Below, piece after piece: positions 1-9,900 of a stretch of DNA of 64,000 nucleotides. The position numbers and the translations under genes are program-made. The stretch is from Larkinella sp. C7. Its GTDB lineage: Bacteria > Bacteroidota > Bacteroidia > Cytophagales > Spirosomataceae. A model generated the notes under the pieces. It did no database searches. It was not told where the DNA came from and saw only the letters and a list, made by a program, of their open reading frames with translations. How positions within the stretch are numbered: position 1 is the stretch's first letter; the number at the start of each line of letters is the position of its first letter. Location: positions 62,001 to 126,000 of the forward strand of contig NZ_VBSL01000015.1 in the NCBI RefSeq assembly GCF_006149005.1. Direction: 5' to 3'.

Positions 1-2894
1 GATGTACCGGTTTCAATAATCGGAACGGTTGTGTTCGTATTGGTCGGTGTCCACGCATTCAGCAAAACGTTGCTTTTATTTCCGACATAACCGGCATAAA
101 AGTGGGTATAAGACCGAATGGTATTGACGATTTCATTCCCCTGCGACCCGTAAAAAATGGTAGACAGATCAAATCCTTTGTAATTTAACCCGAGGTTAAT
201 TCCGTACGTAAAATCCGGATTCGGACTTCCCAGGAAAGTCCGGTCGGCGGGTGTAATCACGCCATCGCCGTTGACATCCCGGTATTTAAAACGGCCGGGA
301 GCGGCACCACTTTGCGCGGGCGACTCCGACACTTCGCTCGCCGAATTGAACAGGCCCAGAACCTCATAGCCAAAGAATGAACTAACGGCCTGACCCTCCT
401 GATTCCGAACCAGATTGCCCATGCCCTGCAAACTCGACACCTCGAAGTAGCCCGGATTCGGAATATCGACCACCAGGTTTTTATAGGACGTGATGTTGGC
501 CCCAACCGAAAACTGTAGCGCATTGGCAATCGTACCGCGGTAGGTCAATGCCGCATCGACCCCTTTGTTTTGGATATCGCCAATATTGACCACGGGCGCT
601 GTTGCACCGCCAACCGTGGCCGGCAGCGGCTGCGTGAACAGCAATCCGTTGATGGATTTCTTGTAATATTCGACCGAAACGTCCAGTTTGTTGTTGAACA
701 GACTGGCGTCAAAACCCAGGTTGGAGACGATGTTTTCCTCCCAGCCCGCATTCGGATTGCCAATCCGGGTTTGGATAAATCCCTGTTGAACGGTATTGCT
801 GGTTCCGGCAATATCGTAGTAGGCCGTGCCATAACCGCCACCGTATAAGCTGAAGGCATTTTCAGGCGCCACGTTGTTCTGGGAACCCAGAATACCATAA
901 CTTCCCCTGATTTTCAGGTCACTCAGCCAGCTTATGTCTTTCATGAAGGCTTCGTTGGATACCCGCCAGCCCAGCGAAACGGATGGGAAAACGCCATACC
1001 GTTTTTCGCTACCGAAGCGGGAAGAACCGTCCCGGCGAATGGTGGCACCGATCAAATACTTGTCGTTGTAGGCGTAATCGACCCGCCCGAAAACCGAAAA
1101 CAGGCTGTTGATATAGGCATTGCTGAAGTTGGTAACCCCGGTGGTTCCGTTCCCCAGAACCAGGTAGTCATAATTCGTGGAGAAAAACCGCTGCGAACTC
1201 CCGCCAACCCCCCGACCAGAGCTTTTAATGGCTTCCGAACCGATCAGGGCCTGAATCGAATGTTTGCCAAGCTGGGTCTCGTATTTGAGCGTGTTGGTCC
1301 ACGTCAGCGTGCTGTTAAAGCTGGCGTTTTCCGAATAGCTGTTCGGACTGCTGTTTCCCTGCTTGTTCTCGTATTGCGTGAAATTAAAACTCTGACCGTA
1401 GTTGTTATCGATTGTCGCACCAAAGCTCGTACGTGCCGTAAAATTTTTCAGAAAATCAACTTCCGCATAGGCATTCCCGACAATATTCCAGGAACTGGAA
1501 CGGTTGTTAATATTCCGTTTCTGCATGGCTACCGGATTCTGATTACTTCCCAGTCCCGGCCCGGCAAACGTACCTCCGTAATTTCCTTTTATATCATACA
1601 CCGGGACGATTGGCATCATTTTATAAACCGCAGAAAGGGTTCCAAATTCGGCCTGATTTCCAAAACCGGGGCTGTCTCTGTAAAATACGTTTGCGTTCTG
1701 CCCAATCCGGATATTTTTTCCCACTTTAAAAGCCGTATTGACCCGCGCCGAATAGCGTTTCATATACGTTTCGATCAGGGTACCCTGCTGGTTGATATAG
1801 CCCAGTGAAAGCAGATAATTGGACTTATCGGTCCCCCCGCTGGCGGTCAGGTTATGACTCGTCATGGGTGCCGGTTTGAAGAGTTCCTGAAACCAGTTGG
1901 TACCGGTTTTATTGACTTGCTGAATCAAATAGTTATTGGCGGTATTGATCGGATCATAACTGTATTTGGAGGGATCGACCGCCGGGTCCCCGGCTTTGGC
2001 CACACCGGCAACGCCCGGTCCTGCATACAAATAATCCGGCATTCCGTTAGCAAAAAGAATGTTATTGGGTGTGGCAATTTTCACCACTTTCATAAAATCT
2101 TCGGAGTTCAGCAGGTCGAATGGGTTGCCGGGCAAGGGCATCTGCATGCCATAGTAGGCATCATACGTAATGGTGGGCTTGCCGGATTTGCCCTTTTTCG
2201 TGGTCACGATCAACACCCCGTTGGAACCCCGAACGCCATAAATAGCGGCTGCACCGGCATCTTTCAATACCTGAATCGACTCCACATCATCGGCACTGAT
2301 GTTGTTCAGGTCGGCCTGAATCCCGTCGACCAGCACCAGCGGCTGCGTATTGCCGAAGGACGTAACGCCCCGAACGAAGATGTTGCTGCTCGCACCCGGA
2401 ACCCCCGACGTGATGACATTGACCCCGGCAGCCTGCCCCTGCAGCGCCTGAACCGCCGAACCCGCCGGAAAGGATTTTACGGCTTTCATATCGACCACCG
2501 CCACCGAACCCGTGATATCTTTCTTCCGCTGGCTCGAATATCCGGTCACGACCACCTCGTTAAGCAACTGCAAATCAGACGTCAAACTGACATTAATAGT
2601 AGTTTGCGAATTCACTGTAACCTCTTTGGTCACGTAACCGATAAACGAAAAAATCAGGACGTCGCTCGGCTTGGCACTGATGGTAAACTGCCCGTTGGCA
2701 CCCGTGGCCGTTCCCCGGCTGGTTCCTTTGATCACGACGTTAACGCCGGGTAAGGTCGCCTGACCATTATTGTCCACGACTGTTCCCTGGATTTCCCGGG
2801 CGTCCTGTGCGGACAACGGCCCGTATGTACCGAGGAAAAAGGCAAGCAGCAGGACAAAGCAAGGCCCTATCTGGTAAAACTTTCTTCTTTTCAT
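1..2894 (-). CDS. SusC/RagA-type TonB-linked outer-membrane receptor, C-terminus off the window
   Basis: Outer-membrane, TonB-dependent importer of the SusC family, normally paired with a SusD lipoprotein to take up oligosaccharides, peptides or similar ligands. About 964 codons are visible, read right to left; the rest of the barrel lies beyond the left edge. The start at 2894 gives a basic signal peptide (MKRRK, then a hydrophobic run, then SAQD). A carboxypeptidase-regulatory-like domain follows (about 32-110; LPGVNVVIKGTSRGT), then the SusC junction motif EVVVTGYSSQRKKDITGSV and the plug with GVRGSNGVLIVTTKKGKSGK. No STN domain is present, so it is not obviously of the FecR-regulated type. 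Its SusD partner, if any, would be further left. The substrate cannot be told from the sequence. Confidence 0.95.
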   Translation of the reverse strand, partial: MKRRKFYQIGPCFVLLLAFFLGTYGPLSAQDAREIQGTVVDNNGQATLPGVNVVIKGTSRGTATGANGQFTISAKPSDVLIFSFIGYVTKEVTVNSQTTINVSLTSDLQLLNEVVVTGYSSQRKKDITGSVAVVDMKAVKSFPAGSAVQALQGQAAGVNVITSGVPGASSNIFVRGVTSFGNTQPLVLVDGIQADLNNISADDVESIQVLKDAGAAAIYGVRGSNGVLIVTTKKGKSGKPTITYDAYYGMQMPLPGNPFDLLNSEDFMKVVKIATPNNILFANGMPDYLYAGPGVAGVAKAGDPAVDPSKYSYDPINTANNYLIQQVNKTGTNWFQELFKPAPMTSHNLTASGGTDKSNYLLSLGYINQQGTLIETYMKRYSARVNTAFKVGKNIRIGQNANVFYRDSPGFGNQAEFGTLSAVYKMMPIVPVYDIKGNYGGTFAGPGLGSNQNPVAMQKRNINNRSSSWNIVGNAYAEVDFLKNFTARTSFGATIDNNYGQSFNFTQYENKQGNSSPNSYSENASFNSTLTWTNTLKYETQLGKHSIQALIGSEAIKSSGRGVGGSSQRFFSTNYDYLVLGNGTTGVTNFSNAYINSLFSVFGRVDYAYNDKYLIGATIRRDGSSRFGSEKRYGVFPSVSLGWRVSNEAFMKDISWLSDLKIRGSYGILGSQNNVAPENAFSLYGGGYGTAYYDIAGTSNTVQQGFIQTRIGNPNAGWEENIVSNLGFDASLFNNKLDVSVEYYKKSINGLLFTQPLPATVGGATAPVVNIGDIQNKGVDAALTYRGTIANALQFSVGANITSYKNLVVDIPNPGYFEVSSLQGMGNLVRNQEGQAVSSFFGYEVLGLFNSASEVSESPAQSGAAPGRFKYRDVNGDGVITPADRTFLGSPNPDFTYGINLGLNYKGFDLSTIFYGSQGNEIVNTIRSYTHFYAGYVGNKSNVLLNAWTPTNTNTTVPIIETGT

Positions 2895-3436
2895 ACACCA
2901 ATACGTTTTGAGGTTGATTAAGGGGTCTTGACTCACTACTTAGCAATCGTACGCGGGGAACTCACTAGCTCAGGCCCTTTCTCAGGAACTGAATTATGGA
3001 TACAGGATTACTTCAAAAAGAGAATCGTAAACAAATCCCGAATCAGACGATCCAGGCTTGGTGTAAAGTCGATGGCTTTAACGGGCTCTTATGCTCTGGT
3101 AGTTCACCTTCATTCAATTGGGGCAGAACATAAAAGAAATGTGCATTCGGTTTATTAGAACTCAGTCAGGAAACGAGCCGAGGTATTAAATACTCTAATT
3201 ATGCTTACAAATATATGGTCAATTTGTTAACAAAAAAATATTCTATTCTTTTTTTTCAGTTTGTACGAATTGTGTAGAACTGCCGGACCTATACGCCGGT
3301 TTTTCGAAGCGGAGCGTTCATTGGCAGGCGTGTGGAATATGGACTACAGAAAGGGCAGAATTGCTAAAGGGAGCGGCTATCGGTAAAACAAGGCAGCGGA
3401 AGAGGGAGGGGCAATCGGGAGATAAAAAAATAGACC
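2895..3436. other. Intergenic region, 542 bp, no gene supported
   Basis: This AT-rich gap lies between the start of the SusC gene and the end of the GntR gene. A 76-codon plus-strand frame (2928-3158) has no recognisable features. A single minus-strand TATATTTG (3208-3215) matches the Bacteroidota -7 consensus but has no TTG at the right distance, so it is only a weak candidate for the SusC promoter. Confidence 0.5.
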
Positions 3437-4075
3437 TCAATCGAGATCCAGTGTAGCGACTTCACCGCGGATGAGGTGCCGGGTGAGCGTTTCTTCGGCG
3501 AGTTTGAGGTCTTTTTCTTTGAGGGCTTTCAGGATTTGCCGGTGTTCCATGTCCGTGAGTTCATAGTCATCCATGTGGGTCTGGGCTTGTCCTAACTTCT
3601 GATGAAAAAGGGGGATATTGCCGGATTGGTACAGATTTCTAAGTTTTTCGTTATCGGCACTATCAATTAACGTTTCGTGGAATTTCACGTCGGCTTCGCA
3701 GGCTCCGCCGAAATAACCACGCTGAATCATGGACGTAAAATCCTCGCAAATTCGTTCCAGTTCGTCGATGTGTTGCTGGTCTATTTTCTGAATGGCCAAC
3801 CGGATTGCGCCCAACTCCAGGATTTCCCGCAACTCCCGAATCTGCTGGATATCGGCAGCAATGAGCGATTTCACAAAAAAACCGCCTTTTTCGCCCAGAA
3901 CTACCAACTGCTCGCCCAGAAGCCGGGTGAGTGCTTCCCGAATGGCCATGCGATTTACTTCCAGTTTGCTGGCCCAGACATCTTCTTTGAGCCGCATTCC
4001 GGATACAAGTTGGTTAGACAGAATTTTTCTTCTTAGTTCGGTATACGCTTTATTGGCCAGTGAATCTTCTTTCAT
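3437..4075 (-). CDS. GntR-family transcriptional regulator, FCD (FadR-like) subgroup
   Basis: Predicted DNA-binding repressor or activator of 212 aa, the usual length for the FadR/VanR group. Residues about 5-72 form the winged helix-turn-helix (LANKAYTELRRKILSNQL and NRMAIREALTRL are typical). Residues about 80-205 form the all-helical FCD ligand domain, with candidate metal/ligand residues in DVKFH, EHRQI and TRHL. FCD regulators commonly sense organic acids or sugar acids. The gene stands alone between a SusC gene and an alpha/beta hydrolase, so it may control one or both, which is inference. A small palindrome (4126-4136) about 50 bp upstream of the start is a possible autoregulatory site. 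Confidence 0.9.
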   Translation of the reverse strand: MKEDSLANKAYTELRRKILSNQLVSGMRLKEDVWASKLEVNRMAIREALTRLLGEQLVVLGEKGGFFVKSLIAADIQQIRELREILELGAIRLAIQKIDQQHIDELERICEDFTSMIQRGYFGGACEADVKFHETLIDSADNEKLRNLYQSGNIPLFHQKLGQAQTHMDDYELTDMEHRQILKALKEKDLKLAEETLTRHLIRGEVATLDLD

Positions 4076-4125
4076 TCGATTTTCAATGTAAACGAGATCA
4101 GTACTCTAAAGTAAACAAAAATCCA

Positions 4126-4136
4126 TTTACTGTAAA
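4126..4136 (-). promoter_or_regulatory. Candidate operator of the GntR gene
   Basis: TTTACTGTAAA is a perfect 5-1-5 palindrome upstream of the GntR start. Further GTAAAC words lie at 4087-4092 and 4111-4116, the second forming an inverted pair with TTTAC. The arrangement fits autoregulation, but no such site is known to me for this regulator. Confidence 0.3.
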
Positions 4137-4223
4137 GTTAATTAATAATTTGAGTGCCGCAAAAAAGATAAAAGAAAGGCCTGAAAGAGCAAATGAAGCG
4201 ACCTCAGGGCTCTATCCAGAGAC

Positions 4224-5264
4224 TCAATGCTGACTTAACCAGTCAAAATAGTCTTTTTCGACGGCAGCGCCGTTGTAAACTTTGTCAACCACCTTGCCGC
4301 TGGCATCGAAAGTTAATTTGTGGAACGTATGGTCGTGGTTCGGATAGGCCCGGAGCGTCAGGTTGGTCTTACCCCGCCGGGAAAACGCCAGCGGCAACAC
4401 ATCATTGGAAGTTGCCCCCACGTCGGCGGTGCCATAGAGAATGCAGACCGGGATGGTCAGCGCCAGTAAAAAATCCGGATTGTGGCCGTGGGAAAACGAG
4501 TACATCGTCCGGTTGGGATCGCCTTCCGCTGCGTTGGTGTTCAGGGAATCCCGGCACAGGGCCGCCCAGTCTTTTTGCAAGTCTTCGACCCGGCGCTGTG
4601 CTTCTTCCTGCGTGTATTCCCCCGTATAGCCTTTCATTCGCTCGGTGAGCAAAATGGATTGAAAACGACCGTCCAGATTGCCCGAAAAACCAATCAGATG
4701 CGTCACCTGCGGGTTGGTATAAGCGGTTTTGATGGCCACATGATAGCCTTCCGAACCACCGGCAATAACGACCCGTTTTGGATCGGCCCAGGGCTGGCTC
4801 AAGACAAACCGCAGCACGGCGTTCGTCTGATCGACGTAATAGTCAAGGTAGTTACGGGTTTGATAGGCCGCCGGATACATTCCGGTTTTGGGAGCCGACG
4901 GGCTGCTGAAGAGGGTATCCAGATACGAATCATTAACAACCAGTGGAATACCGGGTTTGGCGATCATGATGCTGTAATACTCCGCTTCGTGGTCGTAGCA
5001 GGTCCTGGGCAGTTCCGTCAAAGCCGGTCGGCTGGTCTTCGGATTGATCGTAAACAGGGGAATGGGTAACGACCCCTGCCGAAACAGAAAAATGGGCTTC
5101 CGGTTGTTCAGTTCTCCCTTTTTAGCGACCACGGCAAACGTAATGGAATCGCTCTGAAAGGGAATGGTGAAAACCGTGTAGTCGCCCAGAGCGCGTTGCG
5201 AAGATTGTGAAAAAACGGGATTTGTCAGGGTGCTAACGAACAGAATAGCGAGGAGAAATTTCAC
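4224..5264 (-). CDS. Secreted alpha/beta hydrolase of unknown substrate
   Basis: A protein of 346 aa with an N-terminal signal peptide (MKFLLAILFVSTLTNPVFSQ), so it is probably periplasmic. The nucleophile elbow is GGSEG with Ser171. Asp281 (YGTADVG) and a histidine in the 310-315 stretch (NHDHTFH) fit as the remaining triad members. This is the arrangement of dienelactone-hydrolase/prolyl-oligopeptidase-like enzymes, which act on esters or peptides. It lies downstream of the SusD terminator (5362-5392) on the same strand, with 154 bp between, so it is probably a separate unit that may serve the same substrate. The family is clear but the reaction is not. Confidence 0.85.
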   Translation of the reverse strand: MKFLLAILFVSTLTNPVFSQSSQRALGDYTVFTIPFQSDSITFAVVAKKGELNNRKPIFLFRQGSLPIPLFTINPKTSRPALTELPRTCYDHEAEYYSIMIAKPGIPLVVNDSYLDTLFSSPSAPKTGMYPAAYQTRNYLDYYVDQTNAVLRFVLSQPWADPKRVVIAGGSEGYHVAIKTAYTNPQVTHLIGFSGNLDGRFQSILLTERMKGYTGEYTQEEAQRRVEDLQKDWAALCRDSLNTNAAEGDPNRTMYSFSHGHNPDFLLALTIPVCILYGTADVGATSNDVLPLAFSRRGKTNLTLRAYPNHDHTFHKLTFDASGKVVDKVYNGAAVEKDYFDWLSQH

Positions 5265-5361
5265 TGTCGAAGTGGTTTTCAGTACGCTGGTAAAGGTATA
5301 AGAACCGGCTGGCCTTCTCCAAGTTAAGGTTTGTTAAATAAGGAGTCGGGAGACCGCCAGT

Positions 5362-5392
5362 AAAAAGCCCCGCCGGATTACACCAACGGGGC
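5362..5392 (-). terminator. Rho-independent terminator of the sigma-FecR-SusC-SusD operon
   Basis: On the minus strand the stem GCCCCG/CGGGGC (5387-5392 and 5367-5372), with a 14-nt loop, is followed by five T residues (5366-5362). It sits 27 bp past the SusD stop. Confidence 0.85.
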
Positions 5393-5418
5393 CAGGGTGA
5401 GGAAGTAGTCAGGAAAAA

Positions 5419-6936
5419 TCAAAAACCGGCGTTTTGCACCAGATTGCGGTTGTTGTCGATCTCGCGCTTCGGAATCGGCAGCAGCAGTTGGTTGGCAGTG
5501 AAGGTTTTGCCGTACACCGTCGTATGACCCACAAAATTGTCCCAGGCTTTGGTCACATCGTTGCGCACTTTCCGCGTCCGGATCATATCGAACCAGATTT
5601 TGCTCTCGAACGCCAGTTCGTAATACCGCTCCGCCCAGACCGCCTGCTCGAACGCATCGACGCCCGTTGCCGTCACCGGAGCCAGTTTGGCCCGCGCTCG
5701 AACATCGTTGAGCGCCTTCCGCGCCTGGGCGTTGGGACTGCCTTCCGCCCGGTTGGCAGCCTCGGCATACATCAGCATGACATCGGCCAGCCGGTAAATT
5801 GTGTAGTTGATGTTGGCCTTGGCGTCGCTATCAACGGCCTGTTTATCAAAGTACTTGTATACATAATAACCGCCCAGTTCGAGTTTGTCGCGACGCGGGT
5901 CGCCCAGCGGATAATCCGACGGATGACCTTTGTAGAACGTGTAATAGAACTGCTTTTCTTCCGTCCGTTTATCCCCCTTTTCGTAGCTTTCGACAAACTC
6001 TTTCCGTGGAATCAGCCCACCGTATTCATCGGCATAGGCCGCAATGCCCCGGAACGCCGGCAGGGTTACGGGCGTCATGCCGTTGTGGCGGATGTCTTTT
6101 TCGTGCTGCACCTGCAAAATGAACTCCTTCTGGTTGCGGTTGGCCGGATTGATCATGTCCGTATATTCCGTAAACAAGGTATAGGTGCCATTGTCGAGGA
6201 TTTCTTTGGACCGTTTGGCCGACTCGGCATAAGCCTGCGTGCCCGCTCTGACCGGATAACCGGCGTACGTCAGATAGACATCGGCCAGAATGGCTTTGAC
6301 AGCCCCCATCGATATTTTGCCTTCCGTATCGCGCCAGGGCAAGGTCGACTTTTCGGCTTCCAGCAGGTCCGGAATGATGATTTCGTCGTAAATCTCTTTA
6401 ACCGGCGAACGGTTCGTCTGCACCTGACTCAATTCCGTAATTTGTGAGGTTATTTTAGGAATATCGCCAAACATGCGCACCAGCTGAAAATAATACAACG
6501 CCCGCATGGTTTTGGCTTCCGCAATCATGTTGGTTTTGGTGGCCGCAGGCAGGGTCGTAAATTCGCCGATTTTCTGAATGGCCAGGTTGGCGCGGGCAAT
6601 ACCGGCATACAAACCCGACCACCAGTTGTCGATGTAAAACGCCCGGGCGTCGTATTCCAGGTTGTAGAATTTGAACGCTTCGGTCTGGGAATTACCATCG
6701 GCTTTGCCCGTCATAAACTCCAGCAGGGAAGCGTTGTTGCCGCCCCAGCCTCCGCCCCCGTTGTTCCAGGTACCGATCGTGGAATACGCACCGTTGACAA
6801 AAGCCCGGGCAATTTCGGGGCTGGAAACCGACGACGAGGTGGTCAGTGACCCCGTCAGTTCTTCTTTTAGAAAGTCCTCGCAGGACGTCAGTGTCAAACC
6901 GAGTGCCGCCAGGGTATACATGAGTTGCTTTTTCAT
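5419..6936 (-). CDS. SusD/RagB-family nutrient-binding lipoprotein
   Basis: Outer-membrane lipoprotein of 505 aa that caps the partner SusC receptor and binds its ligand. The frame stays open upstream to 7209, but that extension overlaps the SusC gene and lacks a signal. The ATG at 6936 gives a proper lipoprotein signal (MKKQLMYTLAALGL, then LTSC with Cys as the lipidated residue), so it is preferred. SusD landmarks are the TPR-like N-terminal half (MRALYYFQLVRMFGDIP) and the C-terminal part (ADVMLMYAEAANR, NDVRARA, AFESKIWFDMIRTRK), ending in LLPIPKREIDNN. The gene starts 17 bp after the SusC stop and is the last gene before the terminator. The substrate is unknown. Confidence 0.95.
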   Translation of the reverse strand: MKKQLMYTLAALGLTLTSCEDFLKEELTGSLTTSSSVSSPEIARAFVNGAYSTIGTWNNGGGGWGGNNASLLEFMTGKADGNSQTEAFKFYNLEYDARAFYIDNWWSGLYAGIARANLAIQKIGEFTTLPAATKTNMIAEAKTMRALYYFQLVRMFGDIPKITSQITELSQVQTNRSPVKEIYDEIIIPDLLEAEKSTLPWRDTEGKISMGAVKAILADVYLTYAGYPVRAGTQAYAESAKRSKEILDNGTYTLFTEYTDMINPANRNQKEFILQVQHEKDIRHNGMTPVTLPAFRGIAAYADEYGGLIPRKEFVESYEKGDKRTEEKQFYYTFYKGHPSDYPLGDPRRDKLELGGYYVYKYFDKQAVDSDAKANINYTIYRLADVMLMYAEAANRAEGSPNAQARKALNDVRARAKLAPVTATGVDAFEQAVWAERYYELAFESKIWFDMIRTRKVRNDVTKAWDNFVGHTTVYGKTFTANQLLLPIPKREIDNNRNLVQNAGF

Positions 6937-6953
6937 GGTTTCAGGTTCGGGGA

Positions 6954-9900
6954 TTAAAACTGGACATTCAGACCGACGCTGAACGTACGCGGTCGGGGAT
7001 ACTGGAAGAACTCGATATTCTGAATCAATGGCCCGCCAAATGCCGTCAGGGCTTCCGGATCGTAGCCCGAATAGTCGGAGACCAGGAAGAAGTTCTGCGC
7101 ACTGGCATACACCCGCAAACGCTGGAAATTGACCTTGCCGATTTTGGTGGGCAGCGAATACCCCAGCACCAGATTCTGCCCCCGAATGAACGAGCCGTCT
7201 TCCATCCACCAGTCGTCCATGGCGGTGTCATACCCGGCGTTGTAGTGGCGGATTTCGGCAATCATGCTGTTCTGGTTTTCCGGCGTCCAGGCCCCCAGAA
7301 CCGTCCGCGAACTGCTGGCGATGGCCTGCCGGTCTTCCACCGAGTGCTTTGTGGCATTCACGGTGTTGACACCCATCACAAATCGGATGTCGAACGACAG
7401 GTCAAACTTGCCGAACTGGAACGTATTGCCCACGTTCAGGTTCCATTTGGGATAGGCCCGACCGATGATGGTTTCGTCCGAACCGTCGATTTTTCCGTCA
7501 TTGTTCAGATCCGCCCATTTGATATCGCCCGGCAGGCGGTTGTATTTGGCCGCCAGATCGGCTTCCGAGGTGCTGAAGGTTCCCAGCCGTTTGCGCCCCC
7601 AGAACGACCCGATCGGTTGCCCGACCCGCAGGATGTTGGTTTGGCCGAGGAACCACGGTCCCGGAAAAATGTCGTCGTTGTTGGCCCCCAGTTTCAGGAT
7701 TTTGTTTTTGTTGGTCGAAAACGCGAGGTTCGTCGTCCAGGAGAAATTGCTCGTAGCCACATTGCGGGTGTTGATCCCGATTTCCAGCCCTTTGTTTTCC
7801 ACCGAACCGATGTTTTGCGTAATCACACTCAGACCCGTCGACCACGGAATCGGGGCATCCAGCAGCAGGTCTTTCGTGATTTTGTGGTAGTAATCCACCG
7901 TCAGATCGACGCGGTTGTTGAACAACCCGATGTCGGCCCCGATGTCCAGTTGGTTGGTATATTCCCAGCGCAGATCCGGGTTTCCGAACGAACTGCGCCA
8001 GATGCCAGTTTGCCGCACACCACCCAGCAACACATCGCCCGTGCCGAGGAACTGTTGCGACCGGTATTGCCCGATTTCCTGGTTACCGGTTTTTCCGTAG
8101 CTGGCGCGTAGTTTCAGGTTCGATAGCCACGAAACCGGCTTCAGAAACTCCTCCTGACTCACGTTCCAGGCAATGGCCGCCGAGGGGAAAAACGCATATT
8201 TGTTGTTGGCCCCAAACTTCGACGCTCCGTCGTAACGGCCGGTGACCGTAAACAGGTAGCGGTCTTTGAAATTGTAATTCAAACGCGCGAAGTAGGAGTT
8301 CAGCGACCACTCCTGATCTTCGGAAGACGGTTTTTGCAAGCTGGTTCCGACGCCAAGGTTGTGGTACCCCCAGAAATCGTCGATGAAATTCTGGGCTGCG
8401 GCAAAATACCGTTCCCAGGAGCGTTTCTGCCACGATAACCCCGCCAAGGCCGAAATGGTATGGTCGTTTCCGATGGTCTTGTTGTAGTTCAGGTAGTTTT
8501 CAAACTGCCAGTAGTACTCCTGATTGCTCCAGATGTCGGCGGTTCCTTTCTGATCGGCCGACAACGCGTTCAGGTCACGGCCCGAATAGAAGTTGTTTTT
8601 CTCAAACTTCAGTTCATACCCGAAATTGGTACGCAGCGTCAGGTCGGGCGTAAAGGTCAGCAACGAATAAATTTGCCCCAGCATCTGGTTTTTGGGGTTG
8701 ATCCGCATGCGTTGATTCGCAATCCGTACCGGGTTTTCGCCCCCTTCCATACCCGGCCAGTCTTTGTTGCGCCCCCAACTTCCATCAGGATACTGGATCG
8801 GCAAAATGGGGACGGCTTCCATCACCATCCGCGGCACGTTCAACCCACCCGAGGCATCGTCGACTTCGCGCTGGTTGGTCCGGTTCAGGAACATGCTTCC
8901 GCCCAGTTTCAACCACTTCTTCACGTCAGTGTCCAGCGTAAACTTGGCCGAATACCGTTTGAACCAGGAGTTCAGCATCAAACCGCCCTGATCGGTGTAG
9001 CCCAATGCCAGGCTATACGACGTTTTTTCGCTCCCACCCCGAACGCCCAATTCGTGGTTTTGCGCCCAGGTCGGTTTGTAGATTTCCCGCTCCCAATCCG
9101 TGTTATACAGAGGTTTGCCGTTGCTGTCGAACAGATTCGGGAAGTTTTTCGGATCATTTCGCACGTATTTCCCGCTGGCAAACCCTTCAGGATCATACTT
9201 CTGGGCGTTATCATACGCTTTGTTGTAAACGGACATGAATTCGTCCGACGACAGCACGCCGATGTATTTAGCGGGTGTGATGTACGATCCCCAGGTATCA
9301 TACGAAACCTGCGTCGCCCCGGATTTGCCCCGTTTGGTCGTAATGATAATGACCCCGTTGGCACCCCGCGCGCCGTAAATGGCCGTTGCCGACGCATCTT
9401 TCAAGACTTCCAGCGACTCGATGTCGTTGGGATTGATCAGGTTGGCGTTGGTTACGCCGATAATTCCGTCGACCACATACAGCGGTTCCAGACTCGAATT
9501 GATCGAACCGACCCCCCGAATCCGAACGCGTGGTTGATAACCGGGGGCCGACGACATCACGGCCACATCGACGCCCGGAATCCGGCCCTGCAAGGCCTGC
9601 CCGATGTTCGTGGCCTGGCGGTCGAGCAGTTTTTCGCCCTTGATAGCCCCTACAGAACCGGTCAGGTCACTTTTTTTGACCGTTCCATACCCAATGACCA
9701 CCACTTCTTCCAGACTCCGGTCGTCCGATACCAGACTCACTTCCATCGTGCTCTGGTTGCCAACCGGCACTTCTTTTTTGCTGTACCCGATGGAACTGAA
9801 AACCAGCGTGGCGTTTCCGTCCGTCACATCGAGCTGAAAAGCCCCGTTGGCGTCGGTATTCGTTCCGCGGGTCGTGCCTTTTTCAACGACGTTGACCCCC

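Noticed and set aside
1260-2753. Two long plus-strand frames (1260-1808, 1854-2753) at the left end
   Set aside because: They lie opposite the truncated SusC gene, which runs from 2894 past the window edge on the minus strand and explains the whole stretch.
2928-3158. A 76-codon plus-strand frame in the first intergenic region
   Set aside because: No promoter, no recognisable sequence and no partner; the length is within chance expectation.
6937-7209. N-terminal extension of the SusD frame
   Set aside because: It overlaps the SusC gene and destroys the lipoprotein signal that begins at 6936.
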